From: JAHQVK01 sp036788295
Lineage (GTDB): Bacteria > Myxococcota > Kuafuiibacteriia > Kuafuiibacteriales > Kuafuiibacteriaceae
Assembly (NCBI GenBank): GCA_036788295.1
Contig: DAIQNR010000014.1
Span: 21,924-85,923, forward strand
Length of the DNA stretch: 64,000 nt
Reading direction: 5' to 3'
Positions 51,762-59,713 of this stretch are shown here, piece by piece. A model generated the notes under the pieces. That model saw nothing but the letters and a program-made list of their open reading frames with translations. It was not told the origin of the DNA and made no database searches. Positions within the stretch are counted from its first letter, which is position 1, and each line of letters opens with the position of its first letter. Position numbers and translations under genes: made by a program.

Positions 51762-53357
51762 ATGGACACCGCACCCCGCATCGAGGTCCTGGGGCCGATG
51801 GGCCCTGGCTACGACACCCTCCTCACCGAGGGCGCGCTCCACTTCGTGGCCCGCCTCGCCGAGAAGCACACGCCGATGGTGCGGACCCTGCTCGAGAAGC
51901 GGGTCGCCACGCAGGCCCGATACGACCGGGGAGAGCTACCCGACTTCCTCGCGAGCACCCAACCGGTGCGGGACGGGGACTGGAAGGTCGCCCCGCTGCC
52001 GGAAGACCTGCTCGACCGGCGGGTCGAGATCACCGGGCCTCCGGAGCGGAAGATGGTCATCAACGCCCTGAACTCCGGGGCCAAGACGTTCATGGCCGAC
52101 TTCGAGGACTCGAACGCGCCCACCTGGGCCAACTGCGTCGAGGGCCAGATGAACCTCCGCGATGCGGTGCGCCGAACCATCGATTTCGTTCAACCGGACA
52201 CCCAGAAGCGCTACGCGCTCGTCGAGCGCCCTGCCGTCCTGCTCGTGCGGCCCCGGGGCTGGCACCTCGTCGAGGCCCACATGCGGGTGGACGGCGAGCC
52301 GGTGCCGGCTGGGCTCTTCGACTTCGGGCTGTATTTCTACCACAACGCCGAAGAGCTGCTCGCCCGGGGCAGCGGCCCCTACTTCTATCTGCCGAAGCTC
52401 GAGAGCCACCTCGAGGCGAGGCTGTGGAACGAAGTCTTCCTCGACGCCCAAGCCGCGCTCGGCATCCCGGCGGGGACGATCAAGGCCACCGTGCTCATCG
52501 AGACGCTGCCCGCCGCGTTCGAGATGGACGAGATCCTCTACGAGCTGAGGGAGCACTCCGCCGGGCTCAACTGCGGCCGCTGGGATTACATCTTCAGCTA
52601 CATCAAGACCTTCCGCAACCATCCCCGAGCGGTGCTGCCCGACCGGGCGCAGGTGGGCATGACCCAGCCGTTCATGCGGGCCTACAGCCAGCTCGTCATC
52701 AAGACCTGCCACCGCCGAGGCGTGCACGCCATGGGGGGCATGGCCGCCCAGATCCCGATCAAGTCCGACCCGGACAAGAACGCGGCCGCGCTCGACAAGG
52801 TCCGGCAGGACAAGCTGCGTGAGGTCCAGGATGGGCACGACGGCACCTGGGTCGCCCACCCTGGCCTCGTGCCGGTGGCGCTCGAGATCTTCGACCGCCA
52901 CATGCCGGGCAAGAACCAGATCGCGAAGAAGCGGGAGGACGTGGTGGCGAGCGCCGAGGCGCTGAGCGAACCGCCCACCGGCACCCGGACCGAGGCTGGG
53001 CTGAGGCAGAACGTCTCGATCGGCGTTCAGTATCTGGCCGCGTGGATCGGAGGCAACGGCTGCGTCCCTCTCCATGACCTCATGGAGGACGCCGCGACCG
53101 CCGAGATCTCGAGGGCCCAGATCTGGCAGTGGGTGAAGCATCGGGCGCTCTTGTCCGACGGCCGGACGGTCACCCGCGAGCTGGTGCTGTCGGTGCTCGA
53201 CGAGGAGCTCGGGAGCATCCGCGCCGCGCTCGGCGATGACCCCGTTTCGGCTGGGCGCTACGAGACCGCCCGGTCCTTGTTCGAGAGCGTCGCCCTCGGC
53301 GAGCGCTGTGAAGCATTCCTCACCCTCTCCGCCTACGAGATCCTCATTCGGGGCTGA
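51762..53357 (+). CDS. aceB: Malate synthase A
   Basis: A 531-residue malate synthase, which condenses glyoxylate and acetyl-CoA to malate in the glyoxylate shunt. The family signature REHSAGLNCGRWDYIFS and the downstream FRNHP.AVLPDR...QPFMRAYSQL, GGMAAQIPI and VAHPGLVPVA segments are all present; length matches the family A enzyme. The ATG at 51762 has agggagaa upstream. Followed after 28 bases by aceA, so the two shunt enzymes form one operon. Divergent from the putative regulator. Confidence 0.97.
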   Translation: MDTAPRIEVLGPMGPGYDTLLTEGALHFVARLAEKHTPMVRTLLEKRVATQARYDRGELPDFLASTQPVRDGDWKVAPLPEDLLDRRVEITGPPERKMVINALNSGAKTFMADFEDSNAPTWANCVEGQMNLRDAVRRTIDFVQPDTQKRYALVERPAVLLVRPRGWHLVEAHMRVDGEPVPAGLFDFGLYFYHNAEELLARGSGPYFYLPKLESHLEARLWNEVFLDAQAALGIPAGTIKATVLIETLPAAFEMDEILYELREHSAGLNCGRWDYIFSYIKTFRNHPRAVLPDRAQVGMTQPFMRAYSQLVIKTCHRRGVHAMGGMAAQIPIKSDPDKNAAALDKVRQDKLREVQDGHDGTWVAHPGLVPVALEIFDRHMPGKNQIAKKREDVVASAEALSEPPTGTRTEAGLRQNVSIGVQYLAAWIGGNGCVPLHDLMEDAATAEISRAQIWQWVKHRALLSDGRTVTRELVLSVLDEELGSIRAALGDDPVSAGRYETARSLFESVALGERCEAFLTLSAYEILIRG

Positions 53358-53385
53358 GGCAAAACCCATGAACCCAGGAGAACCC

Positions 53386-54666
53386 ATGACTGTCGAAATC
53401 AGCCGCTGCGGCGCCACCGCCACCGATCCCCTCTTTGCCTCCCGCTTCGAGCACGTCCGCCGTCCCTACGGCCAGGATGACGTCTTGCGGCTCCGAGGCT
53501 CGGTGAACATCCAGCACACCCTCGCCGACCTCGGCGCCCGCAAGCTGTGGAAGATGATCCATGAGATGGATTATGTGAACAGCCTCGGCGCCTTGACCGG
53601 AAACCAGGCCGTGCAGCAGGTCCGGGCCGGGCTCCCGGCCATCTATTGCTCCGGATGGCAGGTCGCGGCCGACGCCAACGTCGCCGGGCAGATGTATCCA
53701 GACCAGAGCCTGTACCCGGCCAACTCGGTGCCGCAGGTCGTCAAGCGCATCAACCAAGCCCTCGCCCGGGCCGACCAGATCGAGGTCGCCGAAGGGAAGG
53801 CCCAGCGGGACTGGTTCGCGCCGATCGTCGCCGACGCGGAGGCCGGGTTCGGCGGGCCGCTCAACGCCTTCGAGATGATGAAGGCGATGATCGAAGCCGG
53901 AGCGGCCGGCGTCCACTACGAGGACCAGCTGTCCTCCGAGAAGAAGTGCGGGCACCTCGGAGGCAAGGTCCTCGTGCCGGCCAGCCTCTTTCTGCGCAGC
54001 TTGGTGGCGGCGCGGCTCGCCGCCGACGTGTGCGACGTCCCCACGCTCGTCATCGCCAGGACCGACGCCGAAGCGGCGCAGCTCTTGACCACCGACATCG
54101 ACGAGATCGACCGCCCGTTCATCACCTCGAAGGACCGCACCCCGGAGGGTTTCTTCCGCATCACCGGCGGCCTCGACATGGCCGTCGCCAGGGCGAAGGC
54201 CTACGCGCCCTACGCCGACCTCATCTGGTGCGAGACCTCGAAGCCGAACCTCGAGGAGGCGAAGCGGTTCATCGAGGGGGTACGAACAGAGTTCCCGAAC
54301 CAGCTGTTCGCGTACAACTGCTCGCCGTCCTTCAACTGGAAGAAGAACCTCGACGACAGCACCATCGCGAAGTTCCAGCGGGAGCTCGGAGCGATGGGCT
54401 ACAAGTTCCAGTTCGTGACCCTCGCTGGGTTTCACAGCCTGAACCACTCCATGTTCGACCTCGCCCACGGCTACAAGGCGTCGGGAATGGCCGCGTACTC
54501 GAAGCTGCAGGAGGCCGAGTTCGCCGCCGAGGACCGGGGCTACACGGCCACGCGCCACCAGCGCGAGGTTGGTACCGGGTACTTCGACCAGGTGAGCACG
54601 GTCATCACCGGCGGCCTGTCCTCGACGCTCGCGCTGGTCGGCTCCACCGAAGAAGACCAGTTCTGA
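53386..54666 (+). CDS. aceA: Isocitrate lyase
   Basis: A 426-residue isocitrate lyase, cleaving isocitrate to glyoxylate and succinate. The catalytic KKCGHLGGKV motif (SSEKKCGH, ~185) is intact, as are AGLPAIYCSGWQVAAD and the C-terminal YNCSPSFNWKK. ATG at 53386 with AGGAGA six bases upstream; an in-frame ATG at 53368 would add six residues. Together with aceB it completes the glyoxylate shunt. A hairpin follows the stop and the next gene is convergent. Confidence 0.97.
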   Translation: MTVEISRCGATATDPLFASRFEHVRRPYGQDDVLRLRGSVNIQHTLADLGARKLWKMIHEMDYVNSLGALTGNQAVQQVRAGLPAIYCSGWQVAADANVAGQMYPDQSLYPANSVPQVVKRINQALARADQIEVAEGKAQRDWFAPIVADAEAGFGGPLNAFEMMKAMIEAGAAGVHYEDQLSSEKKCGHLGGKVLVPASLFLRSLVAARLAADVCDVPTLVIARTDAEAAQLLTTDIDEIDRPFITSKDRTPEGFFRITGGLDMAVARAKAYAPYADLIWCETSKPNLEEAKRFIEGVRTEFPNQLFAYNCSPSFNWKKNLDDSTIAKFQRELGAMGYKFQFVTLAGFHSLNHSMFDLAHGYKASGMAAYSKLQEAEFAAEDRGYTATRHQREVGTGYFDQVSTVITGGLSSTLALVGSTEEDQF

Positions 54667-54674
54667 TCCAGGCC

Positions 54675-54692
54675 CCGACGATCCCGCGTCGG
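54675..54692 (+). terminator. Hairpin after aceA
   Basis: CCGACG (54675-54680) pairs with CGTCGG (54687-54692) around a 6-nt loop, nine bases after the aceA stop and inside the 33-base gap to the convergent barrel gene. It could end transcription from both sides. There is no T-tract. Confidence 0.4.
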
Positions 54693-54699
54693 ACCGTCT

Positions 54700-55269
54700 T
54701 CAGCGAAGACCAAGCAGGCGCCCGGCGTCACCCCGCTCCTCCGCGGCGGCAAACAGGGTGAAGCCGATCCCGACCGTCACCTCGACGTCATGCCGGGCGC
54801 TCCCCACATCGGCCAGATGGCGGGCTTCGGCCCGCACATGAAGGTTTTTGTGGGTGTACCACCTGAGCCCCGCCCCCCAATGGAGCGACGGGCTCAGGGC
54901 CGCTGGCCCGGACGTGGGCCGGCCGAGGGCGCCGCCCCCGGCCAGAACGAACGGAGACAGACGCCACGGGCCTTGGGCGATGAGGTGACCGCGCAGCCCG
55001 TACCCACCGGCGTCCTGGTCGCCCACCTGAGCGGCCAGGTGCATCGCCTCCACCTCGACCCCGAGCGCGGCCCAGGGGAGGTACGCCATTCTCAGACCCA
55101 CCGAGAGCGCGGTCCCTTGGCCGATGTCGAGAGCGCCGCCCGGTCGCCCGGCGAGAAAACCGCCGGTGCCGAGCCCCACCTCGATGCTGTGCTCGAGCGG
55201 ACCGCGGACCTCCTCGTGGACCATCGATTGGGCGACCGAGAGCGCCAGGACCGGCAGCAGCATCGACAT
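54700..55269 (-). CDS. Small outer-membrane beta-barrel protein
   Basis: A 189-residue protein with a signal peptide (MSMLLPVLALSVAQS) and then about eight alternating hydrophobic strands with turns, such as GTALSVGLRMAYLPWAALG, LHVRAEARHL and VEVTVGIGFTLF, a pattern like OmpA- or OmpX-type eight-stranded barrels. The ATG at 55269 has a strong AGGAGG site. Role unknown; possibly a minor porin or adhesin. Convergent with aceA. Confidence 0.72.
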   Translation of the reverse strand: MSMLLPVLALSVAQSMVHEEVRGPLEHSIEVGLGTGGFLAGRPGGALDIGQGTALSVGLRMAYLPWAALGVEVEAMHLAAQVGDQDAGGYGLRGHLIAQGPWRLSPFVLAGGGALGRPTSGPAALSPSLHWGAGLRWYTHKNLHVRAEARHLADVGSARHDVEVTVGIGFTLFAAAEERGDAGRLLGLR

Positions 55270-55430
55270 GCCGCCTCCTTCGGCGTTGACGGTCGCAACT
55301 GCATCGAACGCATCTTTTTCCGCTGGCAAGGTGGTCTCATCGTTTCGATAAAGATCAATAATCGGTCAAAACGCGGAAGAGCGCGCGTCGCTTCAGGTCG
55401 GAACCGGCATTCGCTATCCTCGGGCCCGCG

Positions 55431-56207
55431 ATGCCGTCGATCGACCTCAGCCTCCCCCAGGAGATCCATCCCGTGGCCTTCGAGGTTTACGCAGCGTGGT
55501 CCGATGGTGGCAAATCGCTCACAGACAAGACCCTGGAGGCGGTCTCCGTGCAGCTGCTGGCCCTGTCCGCCGACCTGCAGCAGTTGTGGTACGCGGTGGC
55601 GAGCCTCGGGGCGCTCGCGCTGAGCCTCGAAGCCGACGGCGCCCCGGCAGCGGCGGCCCGGGTCCGGGAGCTGGTCGCCAAGCAGGCCACCCATTTTCGC
55701 CCCGTGATCGAAGAGCTCGAGGGGGAGCGGGGCGAGGGAGCCAAAGCCGCCGCCGCCGCGTTCCAGCAGATGTTCGGCGCAGGATCGACCCGAGCCGCGC
55801 CCCGCCACGACGAGGCGCCTCCCGAGGGCGCGGTCTCGCTGAAGAGCTTGATGCCGAACCCAGCCCTCGGGCCACGCCGGACCGCGGGACCGGCCTCTCG
55901 GACGAGCGCGCCGCCGCCGGGCGGACTGCGCCGCGGGTCGGTCTCGGGCCCCGCCTCGCTCCCGGCCCGAGCGGCTCCAGCTGGGTCGGGTCCCCCGCCA
56001 GTGGAGCTGCGCGGGGCCGAAGAGACGCCCGACGCGGCTCCAGAGCCCGCGGCCGGGATCGAGCCCAGAGCGCCGGCCGCCGGGCCCGCGCCCAGACAGC
56101 CTGCCGCGCCTCGCGGCGCACCTCGGCCCCGGCCCCGCGCCGGGGGGTCGGACGAGCGCCCCCGGTTTCAGTTGCCCCGCCCCGGCCCGCGCGGCCCTCG
56201 GCGTTGA
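55431..56207 (+). CDS. Uncharacterised protein with helical N-terminus and disordered Pro/Ala tail
   Basis: A 258-residue protein. The first ~110 residues look helical (LEAVSVQLLALSADLQQLWYAVASLGALALSL..., AAAFQQMFGAG). The rest is a low-complexity tail rich in Pro, Ala, Arg and Gly. No signal peptide or family is recognised. The ATG at 55431 opens a unit followed after 31 bases by an SDR. Its meaning is unclear. Confidence 0.6.
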   Translation: MPSIDLSLPQEIHPVAFEVYAAWSDGGKSLTDKTLEAVSVQLLALSADLQQLWYAVASLGALALSLEADGAPAAAARVRELVAKQATHFRPVIEELEGERGEGAKAAAAAFQQMFGAGSTRAAPRHDEAPPEGAVSLKSLMPNPALGPRRTAGPASRTSAPPPGGLRRGSVSGPASLPARAAPAGSGPPPVELRGAEETPDAAPEPAAGIEPRAPAAGPAPRQPAAPRGAPRPRPRAGGSDERPRFQLPRPGPRGPRR

Positions 56208-56238
56208 CTTTCCCCGAGGTCCGCGGCGCCCTCGGGGC

Positions 56239-57030
56239 ATGTCGTCCCCACCGCTTCCGCCCCCTGCCCCGCCGATCCGCCTCGACGAGCGGGTCGCCAT
56301 CGTCACCGGGGCGAGCCGAGGCATCGGCGCCAGCATCGCCCAGACCCTCTCGGGGGCAGGAGCCAAGGTGGTGCTCGCCGCCCGAAAGCAGGAAGGGCTC
56401 GAGGCGGTCGCGGCGCAGATCACCGCCTCCGGCGGGGAGGCGCTGTCCGTGCCCTGCCACCTCGGTGATCCGGAGGCGGTCCGGCAGCTCGTAGCTCGGG
56501 CGGTCGAACGGTTTGGGCAGGTGGACGTGCTCGTGAACAACGCCGCCACCAACCCCTACTTCGGGCCGCTCATCGATACCGAGTGGCCGGCTTGGGACAA
56601 GACGTTCGAAGTCAACGTGAAGGGATACTTCGCTGCGAGCCGCGAAGTCGCCCGGCACCTGCAGGCCCGGGGCGCGCCGGGCAGCATCGTCAACGTGACC
56701 TCGATCCTCGGCACGATGGCCGGGCGGTTTCAAGGGGTCTACGCCATGACCAAAGCCGCGGTCATCTCCATGACCCAGACCTTCGCCCTCGAGCTCGGCC
56801 CAGACGGGATCCGGGTGAACGCGATCGCCCCCGGTTTCATCGACACCCGGTTCTCGTCGGCGCTGGTGAGCGTCCCCGAGGTGAACGCCGAGATCGTGGG
56901 TCGGACGCCCGCCGGCCGGATCGGACGACCAGAGGACGTCGCCGGCCTCGCGCTGTTTCTCGCCAGCGACGCCGCTTCCTTCGCCACCGGTCACACGTAC
57001 TTCGTGGACGGAGGGATGCGGATCAACTGA
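56239..57030 (+). CDS. Short-chain dehydrogenase/reductase (FabG-like)
   Basis: A 263-residue classical SDR: VTGASRGIG (NAD(P) motif), NNAATNPYFG, the catalytic Ser in VNVTSILG and the YAMTK pair, and PGFIDTRF after it. The C-terminus YFVDGGMRIN is typical of the FabG/3-oxoacyl-reductase or glucose-dehydrogenase type. The substrate cannot be told. It ends three bases before the convergent M61 peptidase gene. Confidence 0.9.
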   Translation: MSSPPLPPPAPPIRLDERVAIVTGASRGIGASIAQTLSGAGAKVVLAARKQEGLEAVAAQITASGGEALSVPCHLGDPEAVRQLVARAVERFGQVDVLVNNAATNPYFGPLIDTEWPAWDKTFEVNVKGYFAASREVARHLQARGAPGSIVNVTSILGTMAGRFQGVYAMTKAAVISMTQTFALELGPDGIRVNAIAPGFIDTRFSSALVSVPEVNAEIVGRTPAGRIGRPEDVAGLALFLASDAASFATGHTYFVDGGMRIN

Positions 57031-57033
57031 CCG

Positions 57034-58902
57034 TCAGCGTCCGGTGAGCCACTCGGTCCGGCGCTGGGCCGCCTCGGCGGAGGCGCCAGGGTCGATCTCG
57101 ATTCGCCGAGTTGGGCTTGGCCGCGCCGGCGTGACGGTCAAGGCGCGGAGCCGGCCGCGCCGGGCGACGAGCAGCTCCGCCGAACCTTCGAGCCGGAGCG
57201 TCTTCAGGATCGATTCGGGCCCGGCGGCTGGGATCCGGTACCCAGCGAGCGCGATGAGCTCGTCCCCGGGCGAGATCCCGGCCTCGAAGCCGGGGCGGCC
57301 CTCGAGCACCTTCTCCACGACGAAGCGTCCTCCGTCGCTCCGTCCGAGCACCCCGAGCTCGGTCGCCGCCTTTCCCTCTCCTTCTTTGCCGCTCGCCTCC
57401 GGCGCGAAGCGAAGGCCGAACGCTTCGAGCGCGGGGGACAAATCGAGCCGATCCGGGGTCTTCACGAGGCGCTCCGCGAGCGATCGAAGCTCGGGCCCAC
57501 CGGTGGATTCGAGCACGGAGAACCACTCGGAGTCGGTGTAGCCGTCGGTCTCGTGCCGCGAGAACGCGAGCCGCAGCGCGTCGTCGAGGCTGCCTCGGTC
57601 CCGAGCCCGGATGGCGGCGTCGAGCGCGAAGGCCACGAGCGGCCCCTTCACATAGTAGCTCACCGACGTGTTCGGGGTGGTCGCGTCCGGGCGGTAGAAC
57701 TTGATCCATGCGTCGAAGGAGGCGTCCTCGAGGGATTGAATCCGTTCGCCGGGGGTGCCATCGAGCTTCTCGAGGTGCTCGTTCAGCGTCTTCAGGTAGC
57801 TCTCGTCGTCGTGAAGACCGGCCCGCCTGAGCAGCAGGTCGTCGTAGTACGAGGTCAATCCCTCCACCACCCACAGCGACCGGGTGTATGCCTCCCGCTC
57901 GAGGTCGAACGGACCAAGCCCCCGGGGCCTCAATCGTTTTCCGTTCCACGCGTGAAACAGCTCGTGGCTCAACAGCCCGAGCCAGCGCCGTCGCCCGTCC
58001 TGGCCCACCGCCCGCGCCGGCGGGAACATCACCAGCGTGCTCGAACGGTGCTCGAGACCGCCGCCGGCCTCGTCGAGCACCGACAGGAAGATGTACTCCG
58101 AAAACGGCAGACCGCCCCAAAACCGGGCCTGCTCGGCCACGAGAAGCTCGAGCGCCCCCGCCACCCCGTCGAAATCGAAGCGCCCGAGGTCCCCGACCGA
58201 CACCAGCGCCACCGGCACTCCGTCGTGGGACAGGCGGTCCACCCGTGCCGCCCCGACGAGCACCGGGGCGTCGACGAGCGCGTCGAAATCGGGGGCGAGG
58301 AGCCGCTCGGTGACGCTCGACGTCGCGGCCCCCCGAGGAAGCGCCGCGTGCACATCCGGCCACCGCGCCGGTCGCTCGACGAGAAGCTCGATTGGGGCGT
58401 CGGGCGCGTCGATGTCGGCGTAGAACGTGCCCGCCGGGTTCAGGACCGCGTAGTCCTCGTCCACGAAGCTGGTGCGAACGCTCAGCTCTTCGGCGGACAA
58501 AAGATAGGACAGCTCCACCGCTTCCGCCCCGGGAGGCACCTCGAGCCAGAGCCGGTTCTTCGCCACTTTCTCGAGCTTCACCGCCTGCCCATTCGCTTCG
58601 GCCCGAGGGTTCAGCACATGCCGCGAGAACTCCCGAACGAGGTAGGACCCAGGGATCCAGACCGGCATGGCGACGGTGATCGCCGCCCGGTCCCGAGCCG
58701 GATAGGTCGCCCGCACGGCGATGCGGCGGCGCTTTGGCAAGAACTTCACCCGGAACCGGACCGCCTCGTCCTCGCTCGCTCGGGGAGAGGACGCGGTCGA
58801 CGAGGCCACCGGTTTGGCTTTCGCCGGGCGGGGCGGCTCCGGCGGCCGGCATCCCGACGCCGCGAGCACCGTGACAACCAGCCACCGGTGGGCGAGGCTC
58901 AT
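57034..58902 (-). CDS. M61-family glycyl aminopeptidase-like lipoprotein with PDZ domain
   Basis: A 622-residue protein with signal peptide and lipobox (VLAASGC). The zinc motif HELFHAWNGKRLRP (HExxH) and the upstream GGGLEHRSSTLVM segment are characteristic of M61 peptidases. The N-terminal ~170 residues form a beta-rich domain and the last ~120 residues a PDZ domain (GFEAGISPGDELIALAG). It probably cleaves peptides outside the cytoplasm, and active-site residues appear intact. Its ATG overlaps the deoxynucleoside kinase stop (ATGA, 58899-58902), so the two form an operon although their functions do not obviously connect. Confidence 0.9.
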   Translation of the reverse strand: MSLAHRWLVVTVLAASGCRPPEPPRPAKAKPVASSTASSPRASEDEAVRFRVKFLPKRRRIAVRATYPARDRAAITVAMPVWIPGSYLVREFSRHVLNPRAEANGQAVKLEKVAKNRLWLEVPPGAEAVELSYLLSAEELSVRTSFVDEDYAVLNPAGTFYADIDAPDAPIELLVERPARWPDVHAALPRGAATSSVTERLLAPDFDALVDAPVLVGAARVDRLSHDGVPVALVSVGDLGRFDFDGVAGALELLVAEQARFWGGLPFSEYIFLSVLDEAGGGLEHRSSTLVMFPPARAVGQDGRRRWLGLLSHELFHAWNGKRLRPRGLGPFDLEREAYTRSLWVVEGLTSYYDDLLLRRAGLHDDESYLKTLNEHLEKLDGTPGERIQSLEDASFDAWIKFYRPDATTPNTSVSYYVKGPLVAFALDAAIRARDRGSLDDALRLAFSRHETDGYTDSEWFSVLESTGGPELRSLAERLVKTPDRLDLSPALEAFGLRFAPEASGKEGEGKAATELGVLGRSDGGRFVVEKVLEGRPGFEAGISPGDELIALAGYRIPAAGPESILKTLRLEGSAELLVARRGRLRALTVTPARPSPTRRIEIDPGASAEAAQRRTEWLTGR

Positions 58903-59576
58903 CGATCCAGCGCCCGCTCGATTCGCTCGAACAAGTCGATTCGGTCCACCAAGTCCTCGAGGTAGTCGAGCTGGTCGGTGTCGATGACCAGCGTCTCGGA
59001 TAGATCGTAGCGATGAAACCATGCGTCGTAGAGCTCCTGGAGGCGGGCGAGGTAGCGGGGCGGCATCGCCTGTTCTTCCGGACGCCCTCGGAGCCGAATG
59101 CGCCGGTTCAGGGTCCGCATGCCCGACCTGAGATAGATCATGAGGTTCGGGGGCCGCAGCTCGGCAATGACCGCCTCGTACAGCGCCCGGTAGGTCAGAT
59201 AGTCCCGCTTGGACATCTTTCGCTGGCGGTAGAGGTTTTCGGCGAAGACCTCCGCGTCTTCGTAGATGGTCCGGTCTTGGATGACCGCCTCCTCGACCCT
59301 GGACAGCTGCTGGTGCAAGCGGAACTTCGCGGAGAGAAAATAGATCTGTGAATGAAAGGCCCACGCCTTCATGTCCGCGTAGAAGTCCCTCAAGTAGGGA
59401 TTCTCTTCGTTGGGCTCGAAGAACGGCTTCAAGTCGTATTGGCGGCAGAGAAACTCGACCAGGGTGGACTTTCCGGCGCCGATGTTTCCGGCCACCGCGA
59501 TGAACCGCCGGGGCCCCACGCTCCGGGGCGCGGCCGATTTTTTGCCGGCGGACGCGGGCAGAACACCGCTGGCCAT
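58899..59576 (-). CDS. Deoxynucleoside kinase (dAK/dGK-like)
   Basis: A 225-residue kinase: P-loop AVAGNIGAGKST (~27-38), the substrate-region FEPNEENPYL, DRTIYEDAEVF (DR[S/T] motif) and RIRLRGRPEE lid with conserved Arg residues. It phosphorylates deoxynucleosides for DNA-precursor salvage. Start ATG at 59576; the first ~22 residues are low-complexity. Coupled to the following M61 gene, and divergent from the surface-protein gene across 137 bases. Confidence 0.9.
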   Translation of the reverse strand: MASGVLPASAGKKSAAPRSVGPRRFIAVAGNIGAGKSTLVEFLCRQYDLKPFFEPNEENPYLRDFYADMKAWAFHSQIYFLSAKFRLHQQLSRVEEAVIQDRTIYEDAEVFAENLYRQRKMSKRDYLTYRALYEAVIAELRPPNLMIYLRSGMRTLNRRIRLRGRPEEQAMPPRYLARLQELYDAWFHRYDLSETLVIDTDQLDYLEDLVDRIDLFERIERALDR

Positions 59577-59713
59577 GACGTGGCGCTACCCCGTTCCGCG
59601 CGGGCCGTCCATCGGTCCCGATGTAGTCTTGCATCCGACTTCAGTCCCCATCCGGGTTCGGACCGGCGACCGGCCTCTGGCCTCGCCGGACCGGATCGGC
59701 GACGTTCCGGCCG

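Noticed and set aside
55280..55430. Terminator at the T-run near 55311
   Set aside because: The preceding GCATCgaacGCATC is a direct, not inverted, repeat, so no stem forms.
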